A model generated the notes under the pieces. That model was not told the origin of the DNA, made no database searches, and worked only from the letters and a program-made list of their open reading frames with translations. The position numbers and the translations under genes were made by a program. A stretch of DNA of 64,000 nucleotides. It comes from Candidatus Manganitrophus sp. Its GTDB lineage: Bacteria > Nitrospirota > Nitrospiria > SBBL01 > Manganitrophaceae. This document shows positions 55,995 to 64,000 of this stretch, in pieces; position 1 is the stretch's first letter; each line of letters opens with the position of its first letter. The DNA lies in contig CP114561.1 of NCBI GenBank assembly GCA_028865235.1, positions 1,074,001-1,138,000 of the forward strand, read 5' to 3'.

Positions 55995-57379
55995 ATGAGG
56001 AATAAAAAAAGACACCGGGTCATCCTATGGATCGTCTGCGGACTCAGCCTGCTTCCGCTGGCCTGCAGCCGTTCTTCGGAACGGGAGATCGCCCAAGCGG
56101 AAGCGGCTTATCAAAAGAAAGACTTCAGCCGAGCGGTTGCCCTGAGCGAGTCGGTCCTCCAGAAAGAGCCGGCCTCCCTTCCGGCCCATCGTCTCAAGGT
56201 ATTGGCCTCGATGGCCCAGGGGGAGATCGAAGGGGCCTTCAACGAATACGACCAGGTGGAGAAGAACCATCCCAACATCGCGCCGGCCCTTCTCAAAGCC
56301 ATTTCCGTCGCGATCATCAACAACGCCCTGACGAACGAAAATTATTTCGTTCGGAGCGCCGCCGTGAAAGCGATCGGTGAGATGGGAGATCGGTCTCAAA
56401 TTCCCCTGATCATTCCCGGGCTGAAAGACTCCGCGCCGTTCGTCCGATTCTTCACCGTCGAATCGCTCGGCCAGCTCGGCGGCCCGGAGGCGCTGAAGCT
56501 CCTCCTCGCCATGGGGAAAGATCCCGACGGGATGGTCCGGGTGGGGGTGGTGAAATCGCTCGACGATATGGCCGCGTCCAAAAACGGCGCCCCCGCCGGG
56601 GTCGATATGAACAACATCCTCGCCACGCTGATCGACGACACCGAGCCGACGGTGAAGCTCTTCGCCCTCGCCGCCCTGACCCGAAACGGCGACGAGAAAG
56701 CCTTCTCACAGATCATGGAGATCGTCCCGAAATTGGAAGGCCCGGCGCGATCCGCCGGGGCCGCGGCATTGGGGAGAACCAAGCGGCGCGAGGCGGCCCC
56801 CTTTTAACGAAGATGCTGGCCGATCCGGATGCCACCCTTCGGATGTATGCAGCCGAAGCGATGGGAGAGATTGTCGCCCCGGAGAGCTTTGCCCCGCTCG
56901 CCAAGGCGATCACCGACGCCGACCCGGCGGTTCGCGGCGCGGCGGCCACCTCGCTCGGAAAGCTCGGCGATCCGAATGCGATCCCTCTCTTGGATAAAAC
57001 GGTCACCGATCCCGACCCGATCGTCCGGGTCTCCGCGGCGGAGGGGCTCCAGCGCCTCGGAAAGCGGGCGATGCCGATCTACGAAGCGGCCCTCGCCGAG
57101 AGCGACTACGCGGTCCGCCACTTCACCGTCGGCTCATTGCGGAAGGTCGGCGGGAAAGAAGCGATGCCGTTGTTAAAGAAAGCGCTCGGCGATGAAGCGC
57201 AGCGGGTCCGCATCGCCGTCGTCCGGGCCCTCGGCGAGGTCGGCGGACGGGAAGCGATCCCGATCTTGAAGGAGAGCCTGAAAGACCCTGACAGCTCGGT
57301 TCGGACCTACGCGGCGGGAAACGTCGCCCGGCTCCTCATCCAGACGGAGGAACGGCTCGCGAAGAAGGAGGGGACGTAG
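55995..57379 (+). CDS. HEAT-repeat lipoprotein with N-terminal TPR-like segment (frameshifted)
   Basis: Signal HRVILWIVCGLSLLPLACSR with lipobox LPLAC. Residues ~30-85 look like TPR (EREIAQAEAAYQKKDFSRAV), followed by about ten HEAT/PBS-lyase repeats (YFVRSAAVKAIGEMGDRSQI; AVRGAAATSLGKLGDPNAIP; SSVRTYAAGNVARLL). One frame break near 56795 in CCCCCTTTT joins the halves through GGPLLTKMLADPD. About 462 residues. GAGGAATTGAA precedes the ATG. It is followed after two bases by the next gene, so they form an operon. Probably an envelope scaffold. Confidence 0.82.
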
Positions 57380-57381
57380 CG

Positions 57382-57816
57382 ATGTTCAGAACGCTCTTTT
57401 TGCTCCTCCTGCTCGCCGCCTCTTTCGGCGCCGGCTACTTTCTCGGCGCCGCCGGGACGACCGAGGTCAAGAAAAATTACATGACCCTGAAAGAGGAGAT
57501 GTTCTCCAAGACCCGCGGCCTGGAGACGGAGGTTTCGACGATGCGGGTCCGACTGAATCTTACAGAAGCGCGCGGCTTCTTGAGCGCCGCCGGCGATGAG
57601 GTGAAGCGGAAAAACTTCGGCGATGCGGAGACGCAGGCGGGTAAAGCCAAGGAACGGATCACCAAGGCGATCTCTCTCGCCTCCGATACACAGAAGAAAA
57701 ACCTCACCCCGATCCAATCGGAAATGGAATCGATCCAGGCGTCGATCAAGAAGTTGGACCCGAAGGTCGCCGGCAAAATCGAGGCGCTGGAAAAGGCGTT
57801 GGAAAAGGCGGGGTGA
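57382..57816 (+). CDS. Membrane-anchored coiled-coil protein of unknown function
   Basis: 144 residues. One N-terminal hydrophobic helix (FRTLFLLLLLAASFGAGYFLG, an uncleaved anchor or signal), then a charged helical region rich in K, E and A (LSAAGDEVKRKNFGDAETQA; KKLDPKVAGKIEALEKALEK). It starts two bases after the HEAT lipoprotein stop, so they are probably functionally linked. No family recognised. Confidence 0.75.
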   Translation: MFRTLFLLLLLAASFGAGYFLGAAGTTEVKKNYMTLKEEMFSKTRGLETEVSTMRVRLNLTEARGFLSAAGDEVKRKNFGDAETQAGKAKERITKAISLASDTQKKNLTPIQSEMESIQASIKKLDPKVAGKIEALEKALEKAG

Positions 57817-57866
57817 GCGGCCGCGCTTGAAACCCCCTCTCCGCTGATCCTCCGATAACGCTCCGC

Positions 57867-59375
57867 TTAAACCTTCGCCCTTAAACGGAAGAGCGCTTCT
57901 TTAACGGCCGCATTCTCGGGGGCCCTTATCAACGCTTCTTCGTATGCCTTCATCGCGCTGTCGGTCTTCCCCTGCCGTTCGTAGACACGGGCCAATTCAA
58001 TGCGATATTCAATCCGGCCCGGTTCAATGGCAACCGCCCGGCGGAAAGCCAGCTCCGCCCGATGAAGCCGCTCCGGAACATAGAGGAGCGCTTTTCCAAG
58101 ACAAGCGAAATAGGAGGGGTTGTTCGGCATCATCCGAGCCGCCGCCTCGAATAGTTCGACGGCCCGCTTATAATCTTTCGCCGCGTATGCTTTTCTTCCC
58201 TCATTGAAGGAACGCTCCGCGTGCTCGGCGATGCTGACCGGTGTGGCTGCGGGCTTCTCCGGTTTCGACAACCGCTCGTTATAAGCGGTCCGCTTCGAGT
58301 CGCTGCTTAAGACATCGTACGCGTCTTTCACCTTTGCGAAAAGCGTTTCGAGTTCCTTCTTTAATTCCCGCATCGACGCTTCGAAGTGCCGATCCGGATG
58401 GTAGATTTTCGCCAGACGATAGTAGGATCGCTTAATCTCCTCCCGGGTCGCCTGCATCCCCACGCCCAAAATCTCATAGTAGTTCCGTGCGCCGATCTTT
58501 CGATAGGCGTCTCGGATCTCTTCAACGGTCGGCGCCGTGTCGGCTTCTTTTCTGTCGATCGTCGCCCGGATTTCTTCGGTAATAATCCGATGGGTCACCG
58601 AATACCGCTCTTCGAAGGAAGCGATCGATTCGGCGGTCGGCTCGGACAATTCGACCATCCCGGCCGAGACGAAAAAGTAAAGAAGCCGCAGGGTCTCAAA
58701 CGCAGGAAGCGGGGATCCGATCAGGAGCTCCCGAATCGTTCGCCCGTTTAAATTGCTGAGCAACGCGACCTCATCGGGCTCCAGATCGACCCTCTGAAAA
58801 AGGTCTCTCGGGTCTTTCGTCAGCAGCAGGGGATGATCAAACGAAGGAAGCCGGCCGGTAAGCCAGGTCCAGTCGGTAATGCGGCGGATCCCTTGGAGGA
58901 TCAACATCGCCGTGCTGATGTTTAAGGTAATCACCTCTTGGTAAGGAAGCGGGCCTTCGACAAACTGGTACTCTCCGTCGATCCAGGTAAAGAGGCCCAG
59001 GATAATCTCTTTGACCTGGGCAATCACCGCATTGTAAAGCTCCTTCGGCGTCAGGAACCCTTGTTTAACCAGGATCGTTCCCTGGCGAAGTTTTGTTTTG
59101 TCGGGACCCTGGAGCGAGGCCTCGTAAATCCGGACGACGGTTTCATATTGGGCATAGGTCAGCTTTCCGGTCTTTACCAACAGCATTCCCAGACGATCGT
59201 CGGGATACCGGGAGGCGGCAAAGATGATCTCCCCCTCTTTGATATAAAGCGATTTATCGAGATCGTTTAATCGAACCCGAAGAATCCCGGTCAGTTGCCG
59301 TCGCTGAAGCATGTAGAAAATCGACGAGAGGTGCGCTTCGCGAAGCCGTCCGGAAAAGGGAATCTCCCCAACCAT
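57867..59375 (-). CDS. PATAN (DUF4388) / J-domain / TPR protein
   Basis: 502 residues, intact. Residues 1-~160 match the PATAN/DUF4388 type (LSSIFYMLQRRQLTGILRVR; YIKEGEIIFAASRYPDDRLG), found in bacterial signalling proteins. A J domain spans ~298-370 (YYEILGVGMQATREEIKRSY with HPD at 326-328, the Hsp70-stimulating tripeptide). TPRs fill ~384-500 (FNEGRKAYAAKDYKRAVELF; IEYRIELARVYERQGKTDSA). The order suggests a DnaK recruiter with a signalling input. No dnaK or grpE is nearby. Monocistronic. Confidence 0.85.
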   Translation of the reverse strand: MVGEIPFSGRLREAHLSSIFYMLQRRQLTGILRVRLNDLDKSLYIKEGEIIFAASRYPDDRLGMLLVKTGKLTYAQYETVVRIYEASLQGPDKTKLRQGTILVKQGFLTPKELYNAVIAQVKEIILGLFTWIDGEYQFVEGPLPYQEVITLNISTAMLILQGIRRITDWTWLTGRLPSFDHPLLLTKDPRDLFQRVDLEPDEVALLSNLNGRTIRELLIGSPLPAFETLRLLYFFVSAGMVELSEPTAESIASFEERYSVTHRIITEEIRATIDRKEADTAPTVEEIRDAYRKIGARNYYEILGVGMQATREEIKRSYYRLAKIYHPDRHFEASMRELKKELETLFAKVKDAYDVLSSDSKRTAYNERLSKPEKPAATPVSIAEHAERSFNEGRKAYAAKDYKRAVELFEAAARMMPNNPSYFACLGKALLYVPERLHRAELAFRRAVAIEPGRIEYRIELARVYERQGKTDSAMKAYEEALIRAPENAAVKEALFRLRAKV

Positions 59376-59518
59376 ACCGTCTCTTAAAAGGACGCGAGAT
59401 GTTGAACAGAACCGTCTTCAGCGGGAGAGGATCTCATCCCCCTGCGGTTTGTTTAACTCTAGCATGAAAAGGAAGGGGTTTCGGAAAATCAGGAATAACC
59501 TGACCTCAAAATGAGAAA

Positions 59519-61599
59519 TTACCCGACCTCGTACATATCCTGGGTCAGGTCTTTGAAGAGGGTCGAGCGGTTTCGGCCCGCCCGTTTTGAGGAATAGAGC
59601 GCCTTGTCGGCGCAGGCGATGAGCTCTTCGCGCTGGGCGGCATCAGCCGGCTGAGAGGCAACCCCGATGCTGACGGTGACTTCGATCTTCTGCCCCTGCC
59701 AATCGATCGGGGCCGACTCGATCGCCTTGCGGATCCGCTCGGCCATCTGCCACGCCTGCATCGAATCGGTCTTCAGCAACAGGACCACAAACTCCTCCCC
59801 CGTAGCGGGCGACCACGTCGAGCTTCCGGACCATTTTGGCCAGGAGCTTGGCGATGACCTTCAGGACGGCGTCCCCCGCCGGATGCCCGAAGGTGTCGTT
59901 GATCTTTTTGAAAAAGTCGATGTCGATCATCAGAATCGAGAAAGGCTCGGGGTGGCGCGCGTTGCGGACGAATTCCTCCTGGAGCCGCTCTTGGAAACGG
60001 CGGTGATTGTAGACGCCGGTCAAGCCGTCGGTGATCGCCAACCGCTCCACCTGCGCGTGGGCCTGCGCCTCGGCGATGGAGATCGCGACATGATTGCAGA
60101 GAATCGAGAGAACGTGCCGATCATAAGTGGTGAAGGCGTTCTCCTTCTCGGAGAGGAAGAGGACCACCCCCATCGCCCGGTCTTCGATGATCAACGGAAG
60201 CCCGAGGAACGATTGGCAATCGACGCTGATTTTACACCCGTCGGGAAAAATCTTGTGCTTCGCCCGCTGCGAAGGCAATTGAGAGAAGAGGAGCACCTGG
60301 CGGTTCTTCACGATGATGCTGAGCAATCCGTTCGTGAGGGCGAAGGTGTAATCGACGACGGCCGGATCATACCCCTTCACCGCTTTCACCGTCAGCCGCC
60401 GCTCTCCCGGCTCGACCAGGAAGATAAAGCAGCGGTCGTAATCGATGATCTCTTTCGCCGAATCGGCCGTGATCTCCAGACGGTGATCGAGATCGAGTCG
60501 GGAGCCGAGACTTTTGCTGATCTCCAGAAGGGCCGAGTAGACCCGCGTCCGCTGGCTCATTCGCTGCTGCTCCCGGTAATAAGTCAGCACCGTCACGATC
60601 TCCTGGGCCACCCCCTGGAGCACCTCCTCGTCCTGGCTCGAGAAAGCATGATCGGCAAGGCTATCGACACAGAGAAGCCCTTCAAAAAGATCTTGATCGA
60701 GCACCGGAACGGCTAAAAGAGAATGCGGGATCACCGATCCGTCGTCATAATCGAGCGGCTCCTTCTGATCCGGCAGATCGGCAATCGCAACGGCCCTCCT
60801 CTCCTTCGCGATCCAGCCGAGAATTCCCTCGCCCAGGGGGATCGTCCTTTGGAGATCGATGCCGAGCGGCGCTTGTCGCCCCTGGGCCGCCCGGACCCGG
60901 AGGAGCTCTCTCTCCCGGTCGTATGAAAGAAAAACGGCGCGGTGCGCCTGCATCCGGCTCGCCAGAATCAGGCCGAGAAGGTGCTCCAGATGCCCCTCCA
61001 GCCGCTTCGCCAGCATCTGCGCCTCATCCTTTTCTTCTTCTTTCGAAAGACGCGCCAATTCCGGCCGCTGTTTCATATCGGGGAGAGGTACCGCCTCCTC
61101 CATCTTGTTATTCTTCAGCTTCTTCATCAACATCTCCCGCTCTCGGTAGAACGCACGAAGCCCCCATTTTACGGTGAGCGGGATGACGATCAAAGCAAGC
61201 GGAAAGAAGACCATCCATCGGGAAAGGGGATCGGCGGGGGGGCGACCGATAAACTCACCCCCTCCAGAAAAAAGATGCCGGAGACCAGGATCATACTTCT
61301 AAAAAAGCTGAATTGGAAAGAGGCAACCAGGAGGACGACGGGATAGAGGGTGAGGAAGTAGGAATGGATGCCGCCGGTCTGCTGAACGACGGCGTTGACC
61401 CACAACAGGGAGAGGGCCGCCCCCTCCCATTTCATCGCGGCGGTCCGAACCGGCGCCCGGGTCCACCGATAGGCGAGAGAAGCGGCGAGATAAACGAAGA
61501 GGGTCAACCAAACGATCCGCCCCGGGGAGAAAAAAGATCGCTCGGCCGGGCATTTCCGGCGGAGAGAAGAAAGAGGATTAAGAGTGAGACGATCCTCAA
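59519..61599 (-). CDS. GAF-GGDEF diguanylate cyclase with N-terminal membrane region (frameshifted)
   Basis: Probable c-di-GMP synthase. About five N-terminal hydrophobic helices (VWLTLFVYLAASLAYRW; FLTLYPVVLLVASFQFSFF), then two GAF domains (~residues 150-300; DYDRCFIFLVEPGERRLTV...). The GGDEF domain begins LAITDGLTGVYNHRRF. A missing G near 59800 hides the active site, which reads RYGGEEFVVLLL when corrected. GHPAGD retains the aspartate that is serine in known cGAMP-making Hypr enzymes, so c-di-GMP is the expected product. Further breaks near 61540 and 61220. A TTG start at 61599 has GGAGG upstream and overlaps the DUF4177 stop (ATTGA). Confidence 0.82.
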
Positions 61600-61778
61600 T
61601 CGTATCCCTCCGGGCCGTGTCCCTCCAGGCGTTTTTTGAGGATGCAGAGAAAGGGGTAGGTTTCTTCAGGCTGGTGGATGATCTGAACCAGCTCCCATCC
61701 CTGCGCCCCAAGAAAGTTGAGCTGGTTGTCGATCTGCACCCCGGCGAGTCGTTCCGACTTATATTCCCATTTCGGCAC
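61596..61778 (-). CDS. DUF4177 family small protein
   Basis: 60 residues, PKWEYKSERLAGVQIDNQLN followed by FLGAQGWELVQIIHQPE: the W-E-Y-K...LN-x-LG-x-x-GWELV pattern of DUF4177. Function unknown. AAGGAGTCTGACGTGCC precedes the ATG. Its stop overlaps the start of the diguanylate cyclase gene, so the two are translationally coupled. Confidence 0.82.
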   Translation of the reverse strand: MPKWEYKSERLAGVQIDNQLNFLGAQGWELVQIIHQPEETYPFLCILKKRLEGHGPEGYD

Positions 61779-61824
61779 GTCAGACTCCTTCAGAACGGGG
61801 GGTGGAACGATAACAAGACCGTCC

Positions 61825-62735
61825 TCAGACCTTGATCATCAATAATTTCTTCATCTTCTTTTTCCAGAGAAGCCGCTTGAGCTCATCGATCTTTTCCCGC
61901 GCGGCCTCTTCCCCTTTCCGGATCGCCTCGTCGGAACGCCAGAAGTCGGACCAGTGAAGCTCGCCGACGTCCGGTCGAATGACCACATCGGCTTTCGCCA
62001 ATTGGGAGCTGGATAAGGCCCGGCGGGTGATCTCGCTGGCGCGCAGGACGATATCGAGCCCGCTGGTAAAATCCCGGACCGTCCCGGTGCTCTCCGAAGC
62101 ATCGATGGCGATGACAAAGTCGGCCCCCCGTTGAATGAGCGGATCGACCGGGACCTGGTTCACCCAGCCACCGTCGATCAGCTTCGCATCTCCGATCGTG
62201 ATCGGCGGGAAAACGCCGGGAATGGCACAGCTGGCCGCGATCGCCTTGCGGATCGGACCCTCCGAAAGAACCACCTCGCTTCCGTGGGCCAGATCGGCCG
62301 CGACGGCCAGAAAGGGAATCACCGTCTCTTCAATCCCCTTGTCGTCAAAGAGCCGGCTGATGTGCGCGACGTAGTCTTGCTCGGAAATGAACGAGGAGCG
62401 CCGGAGGGAGATGCCCCAGAAGATTCCCTTCTGGAGATACGATTTGAGGTTCGTGATGAAGCTTGCGCGCTTTTCCTCTTCGTAGTGCTTTTTGATAAAG
62501 AAGAGCTTGGTCCGGCGGAACGATTCGCTGCTTAAGTAGTCGCAGGCCCGCTGGCGGACCTGATCGGCGTTCGGGTGTTGCGCGTACATGGCGCCGGCAA
62601 TGGCGCCGAAGCTGGTCCCGGCAATCAGATGGAGCTCGATCCCCTCCGACTCCAGGACTTTCAACACACCCAAATGAGCCAGCCCGCGCGCCCCTCCCCG
62701 CCGAGCGCCAGGCCAACTTTAAAATACTTCTGCAT
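61825..62735 (-). CDS. Patatin-like phospholipase (frameshifted)
   Basis: Serine lipid acyl hydrolase, cytoplasmic or membrane-peripheral. The start QKYFKVGLALGGG and, after one extra or missing base near 62690, ARGLAHLGVLKVLESEGIEL give the oxyanion loop GGGARG. The nucleophile elbow is AGTSFGAIAGAMYA, and the catalytic aspartate is in LIDGGWVNQVPVDPL. The remainder (DFVIAIDASESTGTVRDFTS) is typical of the RssA/NTE-like bacterial group. About 303 residues. Weak Shine-Dalgarno before the ATG at 62735. Followed by DUF4177 and the diguanylate cyclase on the same strand. Confidence 0.87.
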
Positions 62736-62818
62736 CTTAAACAATCAAAAATTGTTTATGACCCAGGAAATGCAGGTGATGGAATGCGGACATTCGGGTG
62801 ATGCATGCATCGCCCCGG

Positions 62819-62844
62819 CCGAATCCGCAATCCGCATTCCGCAC
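62819..62844. repeat. CCGCAAT dispersed repeat, right-hand copy
   Basis: GAATCCGCAATCCGCATTCC followed by GCACTT. It shares the CCGCAATCCGCATT unit with the gsp-region copies and lies at the 3' end of the small coiled-coil gene. Confidence 0.6.
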
Positions 62845-62849
62845 TTGTC

Positions 62850-63070
62850 TTATGAAGCGGCCCCTTCGGCCTTCTTCTCTTTCTTTTTGCCCTTCGCCTC
62901 AATGAAAGCGGCCCGGGTTTGAATCGTTTTCTTTCGCCGCTGCGCCCGCTTCAGCTTCTTGAGGGTCTCTCGAAATGAAGCGCGATCTCCCCCGCCGACT
63001 CTTTTCGCTGCGCCGCCACTTTTGTTTTCAGCTTGCTGATCCGCTTCTCCAAATCTTTTACCTCTGCCAC
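62850..63070 (-). CDS. Small basic coiled-coil protein (frameshifted), unidentified
   Basis: GTG start at 63070 with AAGGAG six bases upstream. The frame reads AEVKDLEKRISKLKTKVAAQ, then breaks near 62975. The next frame continues FRETLKKLKRAQRRKKTIQT and ends EKKAEGAAS at a TAA (62850). About 75 residues, strongly charged and helical. A clean ribosome-binding site and codon pattern on both sides of the break suggest a real gene. No family recognised. The rest of the 62736-63138 stretch holds only a dispersed repeat. Confidence 0.5.
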
Positions 63071-63138
63071 GTTCTTCTCCTTGTATAATTTATATCACAT
63101 CTTCTTCCGAATCTGACTCCTTGTTTTCTCTTCTTTAC

Positions 63139-63633
63139 CTACCAGGTTTGCACTTTGGTTCCATCGAGCCCGAGCTGGTCGCTGCGGCTGTAGACATCGT
63201 AGACATCCCTGTCGCACGAGATCGTTGAATCGGGCTCGTCTTCATAACAGCGGGTTCCCCACTCGGTCGAACGGGTGAAGGGATCGATGGGGATCCGCCG
63301 AAGATATTTCCGGATCTTTTTATCGTTCGGATCGGGCACCGGAACCCCCTCTACCAAAACCCCCAGGCTTCTCGGATAACCTGTCTCTTCGTTTGCGATA
63401 TCCGATTCGGAATGGGAAATCCGCTTCGAATCCCAATCATCCTTAAATCGATCGATCGCCAATCGGAGATCCCGCAACGCCTGCCGCAATTCCATCTCTT
63501 TCGCCCGCCGCTCTCCCATCTTGGAAAGCGGCATCGCCGCCGAGGCGAGGATCAGAATAATGACCGCCGTCACGATTAATTCAAGGAGCGTCAGTCCCGA
63601 CTGGTCTTCTAGTTTTCTGAAAAAAAACTTCAT
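63139..63633 (-). CDS. Type II secretion/pseudopilin-like protein (GspG-like)
   Basis: 164 residues. Prepilin-type start EDQSGLTLLELIVTAVIILI (cleavage after the G), then LRDLRLAIDRFKDDWDSKRI, the usual helix. A globular end has DPNDKKIRKYLRRIPIDPFT and WGTRCYEDEPDSTISCDRDV, like GspG/PulG relatives. It may belong to a second, partial pseudopilus locus to the right. The ATG overlaps the stop of the cohesin-domain gene (ATGA). Intact. Confidence 0.8.
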   Translation of the reverse strand: MKFFFRKLEDQSGLTLLELIVTAVIILILASAAMPLSKMGERRAKEMELRQALRDLRLAIDRFKDDWDSKRISHSESDIANEETGYPRSLGVLVEGVPVPDPNDKKIRKYLRRIPIDPFTRSTEWGTRCYEDEPDSTISCDRDVYDVYSRSDQLGLDGTKVQTW

Positions 63634-64000
63634 CGAACATTAATGAGTCCGGGGAAAATATCGGCATTGATCGGGCCGCGCGAGGGATTCAGCAGGCGCA
63701 CATTGCGGAAATCGACCCGGCTCGAAGCGCCGGCCCGCTGCCCCTCAAAAACGAGGGTGAAGAGGATCCCCGAGCCGCTGATCCCCTTTTCGTCGGTGAC
63801 CCGGTTGATCTGGACATCCACGGCGCCTCCGTTCGGCGGCGTCGATGAGACCAACGATACATTCTTCCCGTCTTTTTTCATAAACTCTCCCTCGACCACC
63901 TCCTTGAGGGTGAGGACGGTCGGATCAAACGCGATCGACATCGTCGCCGAGGAGAGGTCTTTGGCGTTATCGACACGGACTTCGATATTCACCGACCCGT
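63630..64000 (-). CDS. Cohesin-domain protein, C-terminal part (runs off the window)
   Basis: The final ~123 residues of a protein whose start lies beyond the right edge. They match a bacterial cohesin fold: VNIEVRVDNAKDLSSATMSI, then AFDPTVLTLKEVVEGEFMK, GISGSGILFTLVFEGQRAG and FRNVRLLNPS. In non-cellulosomal bacteria such domains often sit at the end of secretin-like or surface proteins next to pseudopilin genes, as here. The frame is open to the window edge, so a GTG at 63992 is not taken as the start. Confidence 0.75.
   Translation of the reverse strand, partial: GSVNIEVRVDNAKDLSSATMSIAFDPTVLTLKEVVEGEFMKKDGKNVSLVSSTPPNGGAVDVQINRVTDEKGISGSGILFTLVFEGQRAGASSRVDFRNVRLLNPSRGPINADIFPGLINVR

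Overview
This roughly 60% GC window is dense, with genes on both strands, many frameshifted single genes and no rRNA or tRNA that I can see. The gene families suggest a Gram-negative, cobalamin-using environmental bacterium with c-type cytochromes and a type II secretion system. My best guess, from remembered family resemblance only, is the Nitrospirota (Nitrospira / Manganitrophus-like lineages). Many genes are broken by single-base indels, often in short homopolymers, and each break rejoins conserved protein in the next frame. I read most of these as long-read assembly errors, so I list such genes as one CDS with the approximate breakpoints.

Layout. 0-3.5 kb: DNA glycosylase, ABC-F ATPase (uup) and a divergent phosphoribosyltransferase. 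3.6-13.1 kb: two paralogous secreted fibronectin-III/DNRLRE proteins on the minus strand, each behind a sigma-70 promoter and two tandem GEMM-I riboswitches; DUF72 and cobalamin-binding-protein-like genes lie between them on the plus strand. 13.4-17.8 kb: Nfu-type Fe-S protein, ATP-grasp protein, rhodanese and a HEAT-like protein. 17.9-20.8 kb: a uvrA locus so densely frameshifted that it stands apart from everything else. 21.1-28.4 kb: an M1-M28-PDZ peptidase fusion, a DsrE/F/H-like trio, a di-heme cytochrome c peroxidase, and an ECF sigma factor with an anti-sigma factor that carries a CxxCH motif. 28.5-35.5 kb: UbiE/MenG methyltransferase, B12-type radical SAM protein, HEAT-repeat protein, small SWIB-like protein and B12-dependent ribonucleotide reductase with NrdR and DnaA boxes upstream.

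35.5-48.6 kb is a type II secretion operon read leftwards from a near-consensus promoter at 48.6 kb: gspC-D-E-F-G-H-I-J-N-L-M, then gspK beyond an oppositely oriented lipoprotein gene. A GspA/ExeA-like ATPase and a TPR/CARDB-like exported protein (50.2-54.0 kb) probably serve the same envelope machinery. 54.2-64 kb holds a UbiB-like kinase, a HEAT lipoprotein, a PATAN/J-domain/TPR protein, a GAF-GGDEF diguanylate cyclase, a patatin-like lipase, and the start of another pseudopilin plus cohesin-domain locus that runs off the right edge.

The most interesting system is the cyclic-dinucleotide-controlled surface-protein pair: two large repeat adhesin or matrix-like proteins, each behind duplicated GEMM-I aptamers. 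All four aptamers carry A at the position I align with Vc2 G20, the change associated with 3',3'-cGAMP recognition (GEMM-Ib). Three of the four are followed by terminators that overlap the aptamer 3' side, which fits ON switches. The window also holds several families of short dispersed intergenic repeats, one of which has been absorbed into the leader peptides of two pseudopilins.
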